Origin: a virus
Direction: 5' to 3' (one strand)
IMG/VR virus record: IMGVR_UViG_3300021197_001654
Location: 1 to 64,000 of that record
DNA: 64,000 nt
Positions within the stretch are counted from its first letter, which is position 1; each line of letters starts with the position of its first letter. Of the stretch, positions 9,442 through 18,108 are shown one piece after another. The notes beneath the pieces were generated by a model. It worked only from the letters and a program-made list of their open reading frames with translations, did not search any database and was not told the DNA's origin. The position numbers were made by a program, and so were the translations under genes.

Positions 9442-10572
9442 TTAATCTTCCTTAACCGTGCCGACGCCATCTGAAGCGTCTTTGAGCGCCTCAGACCTTA
9501 GAAATTTACGGTATAAGCCTTGTGACTTTTCAAGATCATCTCGCCGCCTACTTCGCAGCGATAATTCTTTCTCCGTGCGGCTGAGCATTTTACCAAGCTG
9601 ACTTAATTCCGTCGCGTACTTCGTCAGGTCGACATGAACGTATGCGTCCGTCGTCGGTCTTGTATCCACAGGGAAACCTTCGAGCACCTCAATCTGCGCG
9701 GCAGTTAGATCCTCTCGAGGGATACTCACCGTCTGACCTCTAGTGTTACCCTTGCTAAAGCCCTCCGCAGCCCCCAATCGATCGCTAAAGCCCTCCGCAG
9801 CCTCCAATCGATTACGTATCTGCGGGATATCCATATCTGCTAGCTTTTGCTTGAAAGAATCAACTGCTGGTTGCATATCGCCAATTGCGTAACGTTCATC
9901 CTCAGGGTCATCGAGTTTGCGCTCAATGTTTCGGAGCCCCGCCTCGATACCTATCGCCTTACGAGTATCTACATCATGCGGAAGAAGCGAATCCATCGGT
10001 GAGGTAGGAGCCTGCAGCGTCGAAGGCTTTACGCCCTCGATCTTCTCAGTGTAGTCAGGAGTCAAAGCCAAGTCCAACTCAAACGGATCGGATTTGCTGC
10101 GAGACGCGGCCTCGAATATTTTTCGCCTGTAGCCTCGATCAACGCTTTGCAGTTGAGGTGCGAAGCCTTCAGGGCCCCGGACCACTTTACCCGTAGCGTC
10201 GAGAGGAACCGCACCGTGTCGCAGCAGGTCGGACCCCCGCGCTCGACGTTTATCGTCTTCGGCAGCTTTTTTCTCCGTACGAGCATATTCCTCTTCTATC
10301 GAACGCCGCTCAGCTTCGGTCTTTGTCTGGGCAAGCTTGGCCTCATGTAATTCTCTGCGCTTACGTCTCCGAGCCTCCGCGCTGTTCGCTGCTTCGTTGC
10401 TCGCAACCTCTTCGGGAGTCGGCTCTGCCGGCCCGAGAAAAGCGCCATCGCTCTCATCCGAGCCGCCGCCACTACTGCTACCGCCACCGCCACCGCCACC
10501 GGAATTACCGCCGCCAGACGTTACGGGTTTAGGTGGGCTGATACTGTGATTTCTTTTAGAGCTACGTCGCAC
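9442..10572 (-). CDS. Coiled-coil virion protein with poly-Gly linker, unknown
   Basis: Taken from a GTG at 10572, preceded by GAGG and overlapping the upstream stop by 11 bases, giving 376 residues; an ATG at 10662 would extend it far into the neighbour. It begins with a basic stretch, then a Gly/Ser-rich linker, then a charged coiled coil (ARRRKRRELHEAKLAQTK and onward), and ends in another charged helical region. A ten-residue tandem duplication (AAEGFS repeated) lies about two thirds along. No enzyme motif. Being between two large internal-type proteins, it is probably a virion or ejection component. Confidence 0.7.
   Translation of the reverse strand: MRRSSKRNHSISPPKPVTSGGGNSGGGGGGGSSSGGGSDESDGAFLGPAEPTPEEVASNEAANSAEARRRKRRELHEAKLAQTKTEAERRSIEEEYARTEKKAAEDDKRRARGSDLLRHGAVPLDATGKVVRGPEGFAPQLQSVDRGYRRKIFEAASRSKSDPFELDLALTPDYTEKIEGVKPSTLQAPTSPMDSLLPHDVDTRKAIGIEAGLRNIERKLDDPEDERYAIGDMQPAVDSFKQKLADMDIPQIRNRLEAAEGFSDRLGAAEGFSKGNTRGQTVSIPREDLTAAQIEVLEGFPVDTRPTTDAYVHVDLTKYATELSQLGKMLSRTEKELSLRSRRRDDLEKSQGLYRKFLRSEALKDASDGVGTVKED
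9754..9813 (-). repeat. 30-bp in-frame tandem duplication
   Basis: Two adjacent 30-base copies starting GCTAAAGCCCTCCGCAGCC (9754-9783 and 9784-9813) differ at only two positions. They duplicate ten codons, so the reading frame is kept. This looks like a recent slippage event. Confidence 0.9.
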
Positions 10573-10903
10573 TAGAGCCTCGATTTTTTTGAGCGAACAA
10601 AAAAGCTTCCCCAAGCTCAACCAGATTAGAACTTGGTGCGGGGCTGATTTGCGTAGACTCACTTAACGAATTTGCATAAGGGTTAGGCGTGCCCGTTATC
10701 GCGGCCATCGCCCCGCCCATTTGCTTTGTGTGCGCATCCCGGTCAAACCCCTCTCGCTGATAAAATCTGTTTCCCGCCGCGTCTTCCGGCTTAAATATCG
10801 AACTGCCGTCCTCCCTCTTAAAAAGAGACCTGCGTTTCTTCAAAGACTCGGCAGCCGCACCCTTATCAAGGCTTACAGCGAGTGGATTCTCTTCTACGTT
10901 CAT
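10562..10903 (-). CDS. Small virion-operon protein, unknown
   Basis: A 113-residue charged protein. The first half is basic (SLKKRRSLFKREDGSS). The start overlaps the upstream stop by four bases (ATGA). The last codons include a run of seven A just before the next gene's start. No recognised domain. It could be an independent protein, or the N-terminal part of a product extended by slippage into the following frame (see findings). The translational coupling on both sides shows it belongs to the virion operon. Confidence 0.6.
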   Translation of the reverse strand: MNVEENPLAVSLDKGAAAESLKKRRSLFKREDGSSIFKPEDAAGNRFYQREGFDRDAHTKQMGGAMAAITGTPNPYANSLSESTQISPAPSSNLVELGEAFLFAQKNRGSSAT

Positions 10904-13743
10904 GGAGTCCCCTTAAATAGATCACGCCTAGCTTTTAGCGCTTCGAGCCCCTGAAGGTCGAAATTAATCGGGTTACCCACTGGAGGGGTCGAAGGGGGTG
11001 CCGTCGGAGGCGCTCCCCCTGCTCCAGGAGCGATAACCCCCGATGGTTTTTTCGCCTCATCTGCGGGAATATCCAACTCATTTGAGGTATCGGAAACTGG
11101 TGTAGGCGGGCTAACGCCGCCGCCCAGAGGGGCCTCGACTCCCCGAAGCATAATCGCAAGGTTCTTACGTCTCTGCTCTTGATCGGCGCCACTCAACGAT
11201 GTCGATAGCTTCCGCTGTGCCGCAGCCCGTTCTGCGTCCGTCATCGGAGTGACCGTTTTAGGCGTAACGCCGGCAGCCGCAGCCATCCTGTAGTACGCTG
11301 CCACGCGCTTCCCCGCGTCCTTGTTGTTTAGCGTCACTGCATTCTGTGCCGCCTTAAACGCTTGGTCTCCATCTTGCGCGAATACAGCCTTCGGGTCTTG
11401 GGGCACGGGGGTTACAGGAGGTTTATTTTCCTCCGCGTTAACGGCGGCCACTTCTTCAATACCCGCGATAACACTTTCCTCAGACGTCAGCTTGTCCGTC
11501 GAAGGTGCATCAGTTCTGGGGGGCGCAGTATTTTCCGCTGCGATTTCTTCCGTCGTCTTAGGTGGCGCGCTAATGCTCACAACCTTTAGGCCGCCAATAT
11601 TATATTCTTCGCCCCGAGACCTGCCCGCAGACGCGTCAAACTTCACGTCCGCGACTTCAAGACCCAAGGATTCGGGAGTGATCGCCTCGAGCCTTGAGGC
11701 GCGAACACCGTCGAATGTAGCGAGATACTTGGGATCATAATCGGGCTCACCCTCAAAGCTCTCCACGCCAAAGTCAAAATTGTCCCCTTTAAGGTCCTCG
11801 GCAGTGATAAATCTTGCCTTCCCATCCGCGTTCTCCGGATCGTCAGGATCGGCATCGTAAATAACAGCGCGACGTGACTCAGCAGCCATAACCTTCGAGT
11901 ACAGATCAAATCCTGGGAGGGAGCTTGAGTCAGGGTCGCTTTCAACCGGGGTCAGAACAGGTTTTCCCTCGTCCGTCAGGTCGCGCAAAAATACCTGGCC
12001 GTCAGATGTGACCAGGTATTCCTCGCCGTCTACAACCCGTGCCGTGATCTCACCGCCAGAAATTGCTTCCTCCCGCCGCGCATTGTACTCATCCTCACTG
12101 AGGAACCTTCCGTTATCGAGAATAAAACTGCCTTCGACCATCGCCGCCTCTTCTTCTGAGAGGGGAGAGGAGCCGCTGACCCGCGAGACCGCCGCAGCTA
12201 TGTCGGCCTCTGAGTTGCGGTGCAGCCTGTTCGCCCGACGCGTTAGCTTCGAAGCCCTATCGGGAATCTCACTAATCAACTCCACCTCACCGTTCTCGGC
12301 GATATCCTTTGTAATTAGTAGGGGCGGACCCTCAGCTTGAGTAATCTTCATCGTCCCCGGAGGATCAAACGCGTGATGCTTTAGACGCTCACCCTCGTAC
12401 ACCTTACCGTCGATCGTGACCCGAATAATCTCGCCGGTACCGATGCTCCGGAATCCGTAGTTACCCTCACCCCGCTTAAGCTCCCTCTCGAAAGCTCTCC
12501 GGGCAGGCATGTCATCGCGGCCTGGAATATAAGTGCTGAGGTCGACGTTACCATTAGCGTCCGTATCCACACGGCCGAGGCTTGTAAATCCATGGTCGGC
12601 CGCCCACGCCCGGTACGCCGTACTGGTTGTCGCCTGAGCTAGCTCCATCTGTGCTTCGTCGTATTGCGCGGGGCGCATCTGACGTAGCATCTCCAGATCT
12701 CGAAGACCTCGATCACGCGAAGCCTCTACGCTTTTGACGGTCGCCAGATCATCCAAAATCTGCTCTGCATCGTCAACGTCTATTCCCCCGTCGTTCGCCA
12801 ACTCTTCCATGGCAGTTGTCCGGTCACGAATAGCGCTCAGACTCTTCATATATTCGTCCGGCGTCAGGTCAGTCTTCATAAGATCGGCGGATCGAAGATT
12901 AATGTCATCCTGTGCATCTGATAGTTTAGCCATCGCCTCGTTGTGAGGCTGTCGGTACGTGTTGTATCGACTGAACAAGTCCATGCCCCTACCATCCGCA
13001 GTCCTGTCCGCAAATAGCTGCGCAACCTCATTCTCGTCGCGCAAGCCCAACCTCACAAGCGGGGAATCGGAGAGCGAGCGCTGGTTACCATTCTCGTCCA
13101 GGCCCTCACCCTTAAGCGCGGCCATGTTGGTTATTACCCCATTCTCCATCTCAAAAATAGCTCCGCCGCCGGGCAGAGCTTTCGCATCCTCATTCAGAGA
13201 CTTCAGAACTTGTTCGAAACCGTATACGTTCCTTGCCTCACTCAATTTGATGGGTTTAGTCGCGTTAAAAACATCTGGGTTAGAAAGCAGGTCCAGTTGG
13301 GCCTGGAGCTTCGAGACTCCCGACGCCCGTGAAGCTCCCGACTGACTCAACAACGTAGCTAGCATGTCGTCGTTCGGCTGCTTCTGGGCGTCAATAAGCT
13401 TCCCTAAGTCACGCGCAACTTTCTTCGCGTCCGCTGAAATACTCCTCGCCAAAGCCGTGTTTTTAGTATCCATCGCCTTTTTGATGGAGAGAGATAGTTT
13501 AGTCTGGCCGTTTCGATAGTCGAGTGCCATCTCAAGATCAGACCGACTCATCTTGTACAACTGCTGGTTCGCCATTCGAATTTCGATGGCTACGCCCTTC
13601 TCGAGCTTCATGATGTCGAGGAACCCTAGATCCGAAGCAGTTCGCTTAACCTGATTCGATGTCAGGTTGTTGACCGACTGCCCATGCTGATAGGCAGATG
13701 CCAGCTTTACCATATCGATTGTGGGTACGTTAGTAAAACTCAT
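10900..13743 (-). CDS. Large internal virion protein candidate, unknown
   Basis: A 947-residue acidic protein. The N-terminal third is helical (DLEMALDYRNGQTKLSLSIK). A central region has beta-type segments (GEIIRVTIDGKVYEGERL; LVTSDGQVFL). The C-terminus is Pro/Gly/Ala-rich and probably disordered. No transmembrane segment and no catalytic motif seen. Its size and position between the membrane-anchored protein and the giant lysozyme protein parallel the internal core proteins of T7-like phages (gp15 position); this is inference from gene order only. Its stop overlaps the next ATG by four bases. Confidence 0.65.
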   Translation of the reverse strand: MSFTNVPTIDMVKLASAYQHGQSVNNLTSNQVKRTASDLGFLDIMKLEKGVAIEIRMANQQLYKMSRSDLEMALDYRNGQTKLSLSIKKAMDTKNTALARSISADAKKVARDLGKLIDAQKQPNDDMLATLLSQSGASRASGVSKLQAQLDLLSNPDVFNATKPIKLSEARNVYGFEQVLKSLNEDAKALPGGGAIFEMENGVITNMAALKGEGLDENGNQRSLSDSPLVRLGLRDENEVAQLFADRTADGRGMDLFSRYNTYRQPHNEAMAKLSDAQDDINLRSADLMKTDLTPDEYMKSLSAIRDRTTAMEELANDGGIDVDDAEQILDDLATVKSVEASRDRGLRDLEMLRQMRPAQYDEAQMELAQATTSTAYRAWAADHGFTSLGRVDTDANGNVDLSTYIPGRDDMPARRAFERELKRGEGNYGFRSIGTGEIIRVTIDGKVYEGERLKHHAFDPPGTMKITQAEGPPLLITKDIAENGEVELISEIPDRASKLTRRANRLHRNSEADIAAAVSRVSGSSPLSEEEAAMVEGSFILDNGRFLSEDEYNARREEAISGGEITARVVDGEEYLVTSDGQVFLRDLTDEGKPVLTPVESDPDSSSLPGFDLYSKVMAAESRRAVIYDADPDDPENADGKARFITAEDLKGDNFDFGVESFEGEPDYDPKYLATFDGVRASRLEAITPESLGLEVADVKFDASAGRSRGEEYNIGGLKVVSISAPPKTTEEIAAENTAPPRTDAPSTDKLTSEESVIAGIEEVAAVNAEENKPPVTPVPQDPKAVFAQDGDQAFKAAQNAVTLNNKDAGKRVAAYYRMAAAAGVTPKTVTPMTDAERAAAQRKLSTSLSGADQEQRRKNLAIMLRGVEAPLGGGVSPPTPVSDTSNELDIPADEAKKPSGVIAPGAGGAPPTAPPSTPPVGNPINFDLQGLEALKARRDLFKGTP

Positions 13744-13756
13744 CTTAAATCACCCC

Positions 13757-14533
13757 TTAGTTTGGTGTAGGTGAAACCGTTTCATCTTTCGACAACCACT
13801 TACTTAAAAAGCCCTTCTTGTTCGGATCTTCGGGCCCCGAAAAAGCCCCCATCATTGCGGCTGACGTAAGAGTATTTCCGGCGATACCGGCCATTCGCTC
13901 ACCCATGCTCGGGGTCTGCAGCATCATCGAAGGTACGCTAGACTGAAGCCCCCCCAACATGCCGGCGTAAGCTTGAGTCGTCCCTCGATCGGCCGCTTGC
14001 TGCTGGGCGCCAACTTGCTCACCCAAGCGCTCGGCATCAAGACGGCTCTTCCCCGTCTCGCCCATCAACTGCTGCGTCAACTCACGCTTTAAGCGCTCCC
14101 TGCGCCCAGAGTAACGAGGCATCTGAGCCGCTCGGTCAAGGTCGGCAAAGGCGCTCTTCATCGCTGCCTGCCGCTGCCGCATACCCTCTTCGCTAAACGC
14201 CCTTACTCGTGTATCACTAAAGCCGTAGTCCCCCTTCTCGAGTCGCTTCGTCGCTTTCCTCGCTTCGGGACCGAAATACCTTTCAATCGACGCTTTTCTC
14301 TCGGCCTCTTGCTTTTTCTGCAAGGCCATCGCCTCTTTCGCACGCTTATCAGCCTTATACGCCCCCCAGATGCCTACGGCAGCGCCCAGGCCCAGAGCTA
14401 TACCACCGAGAAGCGGAAGAACGGCAAAGGACACTTCAGGGTTAGGCGGACCTCCACACACAGCACTGAAGACGTAAAACGACAGTAGCCCCAACCAGCA
14501 GATGGGGTGTATGCGGGGGAAGAGAATGCTCAT
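13757..14533 (-). CDS. Membrane-anchored internal virion protein candidate
   Basis: 258 residues. The N-terminus has two hydrophobic segments (about 9-27 and 35-58, the second Gly/Ala/Leu-rich: LPLLGGIALGLGAAVGIW). A strongly charged Lys/Arg/Glu helix follows (KADKRAKEAMALQKKQEAERK), then Gln- and Met-rich sequence. This plan resembles the small internal or pore-forming virion proteins of podoviruses (T7 gp14 position), but I see no specific family match. GAGG lies seven bases before the ATG. A holin-like role is an alternative but is less likely given the length and context. Confidence 0.6.
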   Translation of the reverse strand: MSILFPRIHPICWLGLLSFYVFSAVCGGPPNPEVSFAVLPLLGGIALGLGAAVGIWGAYKADKRAKEAMALQKKQEAERKASIERYFGPEARKATKRLEKGDYGFSDTRVRAFSEEGMRQRQAAMKSAFADLDRAAQMPRYSGRRERLKRELTQQLMGETGKSRLDAERLGEQVGAQQQAADRGTTQAYAGMLGGLQSSVPSMMLQTPSMGERMAGIAGNTLTSAAMMGAFSGPEDPNKKGFLSKWLSKDETVSPTPN

Positions 14534-14555
14534 AACGAAACCTCAAGCCGATAAA

Positions 14556-15473
14556 TTATAACAAGTTTAGTACGCGCGCGTTCCGGACACCAAGGCTTAG
14601 TTTACCCACAAGGTTAAAATAACCCCTGCCCGATACCGCCCCCTGAAGAAAAGACCCCTTATTTTTAAGGAACACTGCGGCCCCCTCAGGTAGGGCGATT
14701 GAGCACTCTAGATAGATCTCATGATAACCCTTAGACAAGCTTGTCATATGGTGCAAATCAAACTGCGTCGCCGTATGCGCTTCAGACTGAACATATTGAG
14801 CCCGTGCAGGCACCGGGTCCTCATCCTCAAACACAAAGAATCCGTACTCTTCGGTATCTGTTCTTTCCTTCAAGGCCTCCTCGACTCCATGGCCCGGCCC
14901 GGTCTCACCTACAGGCTGCGGCGCCCCAGGGGACAGAGGATGAAACATGTTCTGACCTAAAATTCTATTGCTGCCCGAAACAACCGAGTCGTCTAACTTG
15001 CAGCGGAGACGTATCGGCGTGTTGATATTCGAATGACTCTCACCTTCAGCGTCCCGGTAGCTCCCCCGCCAAGCGTTGTAGCTTACAAAAAACGACCACT
15101 GCATCAGAGATACTGAAGTGTCATACGGCTGATACCAACGAACCGTGCAGCCGGGGACCACAAAATAATTCGTCTCCGACACAGTCTCAGCAACGCCCGT
15201 ACCGTAAATAGTCGACGTATCCAAGACCGAGCCTATCCGGGCAAGCGATGCTTGTTCCGGCTGAATGTGCTCAGCTTTGAGTTGAAAGTTGGCGTCTAGA
15301 TTCTCAACCGAGAGTCGGCCGTTCGCGCTCGACATTAGCCCGCTGTCTTTGTCCTCTGACTTTAACCGCGCATACGTTGACACCGGGTAAGCGTCATTAA
15401 AATTACTAAACGAACCCGTGTCTAAAAGATCTTCTCCTACAGTCGGTAGTGTCGGCAGGGTAATTTTAGGCAT
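14556..15473 (-). CDS. Structural protein, probable appendage or tail component
   Basis: A 305-residue protein with beta-rich composition (SETNYFVVPGCTVRWYQPYD; HEIYLECSIALPEGAAVFLK) and no membrane segment. Its N-terminal region (FNDAYPVSTYARLKSEDK, then ENLDANFQLKAEHI) shares the layout of the gene upstream (FNEDIQPVHDLL, then NLDRTNFNANSLKN). The two may share an N-terminal attachment module followed by jelly-roll-like sequence. Seven bases separate it from the previous stop, and GAGG precedes the ATG. Function inferred from context. Confidence 0.6.
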   Translation of the reverse strand: MPKITLPTLPTVGEDLLDTGSFSNFNDAYPVSTYARLKSEDKDSGLMSSANGRLSVENLDANFQLKAEHIQPEQASLARIGSVLDTSTIYGTGVAETVSETNYFVVPGCTVRWYQPYDTSVSLMQWSFFVSYNAWRGSYRDAEGESHSNINTPIRLRCKLDDSVVSGSNRILGQNMFHPLSPGAPQPVGETGPGHGVEEALKERTDTEEYGFFVFEDEDPVPARAQYVQSEAHTATQFDLHHMTSLSKGYHEIYLECSIALPEGAAVFLKNKGSFLQGAVSGRGYFNLVGKLSLGVRNARVLNLL

Positions 15474-15480
15474 TAGATCC

Positions 15481-18108
15481 TCACTTCGTTACTTTGATCG
15501 CGCTTAATTTAGCTCCGCCCCATCGAACTGTTACACCATCTAGAATGTCGCGGCCTCCGACGGGAGACGCCCACTGAAATGGTAGATCTTTGTCTCCCGT
15601 AACAATATCTAAGCCTCCAGGAACTATTGATGACGGGACGGTAACAACTTCACCGTACTTCCGAACTTTGAGCGGCCCGTAACCCCGCATCCAAATATCC
15701 GGAACATACGAACTAACAAACCCACCAATCTCGGTAATGTCTAAGTCGACGGTAGTTGTGTTCTCAATAACCAGCATGACCGGTATATTAACACCCAAGT
15801 TACTCGGAAATAATCGGTCTCCCCGACCGTTAGACTTACCCTTAGGGCCGAGTGATTCGAAAAACCCAGGAAGGATACCCGCCGGCATCGCTGTAATTTC
15901 CCCGTTATGGTACAACTCGGTCAGATCACTGCGATCGTAACCGTCCCAGTCAGATGGTACCTCCCAGAAATTTTCTGTCGCGACACCGTGCGCCGTCATA
16001 GGAATCACGTCGCCGTTGTTATCGAACAACGGACTGCGGTTCGTCCAGTTGAACGAATTTGTCAGCGTAGGGACTGCCGCTTGACCGATCTTCCAAGAGC
16101 CGCCCTGCTTGTAACCAATCGCAAAAGACGCGAAAAGATCAAGATACCTCTCCGCCAATAAGTAGCTACCGTACTTACTGTAAAGCTCCCGCGTAAGAAT
16201 TCCGCCGCCCGCGAGACCGCTGTTCATAAAGACACTCGTCCGGACATAATTCGCGCCCGTAGAGTATATCGGATGGATGCCTAGCAACTCTACATCCATC
16301 ATGAGTATCAATTTTTCAGACGGCTTAACCGACAGACCAGACGCCGCGAAACCCAGTTTACTCGGACCATTATTTAACTGAAACCAACCTACGTTATTTT
16401 CGTCGAACTCCGCGTCCGACCCCGGATACCAGCCATCGCTAGAACTCGTCAGAATATTGTTAGTCAACGACAGATCATCGGGGTGGGGTAAAATTGCTTT
16501 GGACGTGTTTGCGTGCTCACCATGGGCTTCGTAACGACCTGTAAATTCGTTGATCTCAATATCAGGAGAAAGACTATCTGTCTCCGAGTACACGACCTTA
16601 GACGGTAGGTACTCACTCGAGAAAACGTTAGTCCCGATATTAGACCCCTGTACGCTATTAAGCGTGGAAGCTAAGATATCACGAGAGCCCGAAATATTAT
16701 CATTCGTCAACTTGTCTTCAGGCATAAATCCTGGAGTCTCGAAACGACTAAAATCAGTCAGTGGCGAGGCGTTGTCACCCGCAGAATCTTGCCTGATAGC
16801 ATTTATAGGCAAATCAAACGCAAGCATCCTTCGGGAAAAGACGCCGACCACGTCACCCTTGACGAACATATCGCTCTTAGGCTCAAGTCTGCGGGCGACT
16901 AACTCAATCGTATGATCTCCCGGCTCAAGGCTGACCACCGCCCCGAGGCGAACAGGCATTACTTCCGGACCATAAGCGACCGCACGAGTTGACTTTAGCT
17001 TCTGACCCGGAGCTTCCCCCGCTGTGTCGGGGTCATAGAAGCTCGTTCCCACGAAACTCTTCTGACCAAATATTGTCCCCAGCCAGGAGTCAGAAACACT
17101 CAATCCCAACCCGATGAGCACATCTCCCAAGTCACCATCTCCCTTTCTCGGAGTACTGTTCGTCACCTGGAGGCCGTGCGCAGACTCCTCAAAAGGTAGT
17201 CGCTTACCCGTAATGGTCTCCTCTAGAATCTTACCATCAACGCGAATCGCAAATTGAATTCGGCACGGCGTATGACCTTCGGATATATGGTGATACCCCT
17301 GACGGTTAGGTTTCGCATATTCCTCATCAGGGTAGATATCTTCGTTTAAAGGCCACGAGTAAGACTCGTCTTGTAGGTTAAGATTGTCTAAGCGGTTCTC
17401 GGTAGCCTCATTAGGTAGCGACTCCCATTTGGCCGACGGGTAGAAATTGTTGAGCGCCGTAGCCTCGTCTAACGCCAAGTTAGCTTGAGAATTACCGGCC
17501 CAAGTGCTCCTAAGTCCGTCACCCGGCTCAGGTGCGTCGAGGACCTCAACCCCAGTAAACTTCCGATCGCCGGGAACATAAGGCGACTTATACTCGAAAA
17601 AACCCTGCCATATATACTGCGCGTAAGCACAAACCCAAACTTGAGTCTGACCCGACACGAAGTTGATTTGCTGGGAGCCGCTTAAGTCTGCATTCTTAAC
17701 AGCCGTCCAGGCCCCGGAGTTCGGTATGATGGAGGGGTAGCCATCGGAGTCGGTGCCCGCATAAGTTCGCCGAAACGTCGCCTCGTCTAACTTCACAAAG
17801 TTCGGTGGCGGACGGAATGTGTAGTCGTCGACTAAGAATCCCGATTGCCCGTAAACCGGGTACGTACTCTCAATTTGAGTCGTATGGACATTAAAGTAGG
17901 CCCCCTCAGCCACGCACGGACCTGTTGTCTCCGGCGTTACACTAGTCGGGCCGGGCCTCAAGTCGTTCTTAAGACTATTCGCATTAAAATTTGTGCGGTC
18001 AAGGTTTGCCGCTAACAAATCATGCACCGGCTGAATGTCTTCGTTAAAATCTGAGGGGTCTAAAATATCGCGAGTCCGGAGGAATCGACGGGGAAAAATA
18101 TGAGGCAT
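15481..18108 (-). CDS. Large beta-rich structural protein, probable tail appendage
   Basis: 875 residues, beta-rich, many aromatic and Asp/Asn/Gly residues, no membrane segment. The N-terminal layout is shared with the 305-residue product just downstream. Repeated segments of the type GDHTIELVARRL and LILMMDVELLGIH suggest several jelly-roll-like modules. It lies between the tail-hub candidate and the internal virion proteins, so a receptor-binding or appendage component is likely. No enzyme motif seen. Start ATG with AGGA eight bases upstream, directly next to the preceding stop. Confidence 0.6.
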   Translation of the reverse strand: MPHIFPRRFLRTRDILDPSDFNEDIQPVHDLLAANLDRTNFNANSLKNDLRPGPTSVTPETTGPCVAEGAYFNVHTTQIESTYPVYGQSGFLVDDYTFRPPPNFVKLDEATFRRTYAGTDSDGYPSIIPNSGAWTAVKNADLSGSQQINFVSGQTQVWVCAYAQYIWQGFFEYKSPYVPGDRKFTGVEVLDAPEPGDGLRSTWAGNSQANLALDEATALNNFYPSAKWESLPNEATENRLDNLNLQDESYSWPLNEDIYPDEEYAKPNRQGYHHISEGHTPCRIQFAIRVDGKILEETITGKRLPFEESAHGLQVTNSTPRKGDGDLGDVLIGLGLSVSDSWLGTIFGQKSFVGTSFYDPDTAGEAPGQKLKSTRAVAYGPEVMPVRLGAVVSLEPGDHTIELVARRLEPKSDMFVKGDVVGVFSRRMLAFDLPINAIRQDSAGDNASPLTDFSRFETPGFMPEDKLTNDNISGSRDILASTLNSVQGSNIGTNVFSSEYLPSKVVYSETDSLSPDIEINEFTGRYEAHGEHANTSKAILPHPDDLSLTNNILTSSSDGWYPGSDAEFDENNVGWFQLNNGPSKLGFAASGLSVKPSEKLILMMDVELLGIHPIYSTGANYVRTSVFMNSGLAGGGILTRELYSKYGSYLLAERYLDLFASFAIGYKQGGSWKIGQAAVPTLTNSFNWTNRSPLFDNNGDVIPMTAHGVATENFWEVPSDWDGYDRSDLTELYHNGEITAMPAGILPGFFESLGPKGKSNGRGDRLFPSNLGVNIPVMLVIENTTTVDLDITEIGGFVSSYVPDIWMRGYGPLKVRKYGEVVTVPSSIVPGGLDIVTGDKDLPFQWASPVGGRDILDGVTVRWGGAKLSAIKVTK

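Noticed and set aside
10573-10662. ATG at 10662 as start of the 376-residue virion protein
   Set aside because: Overlaps the previous gene by 101 bases without a clear ribosome site; GTG at 10572 has GAGG and an 11-base overlap.
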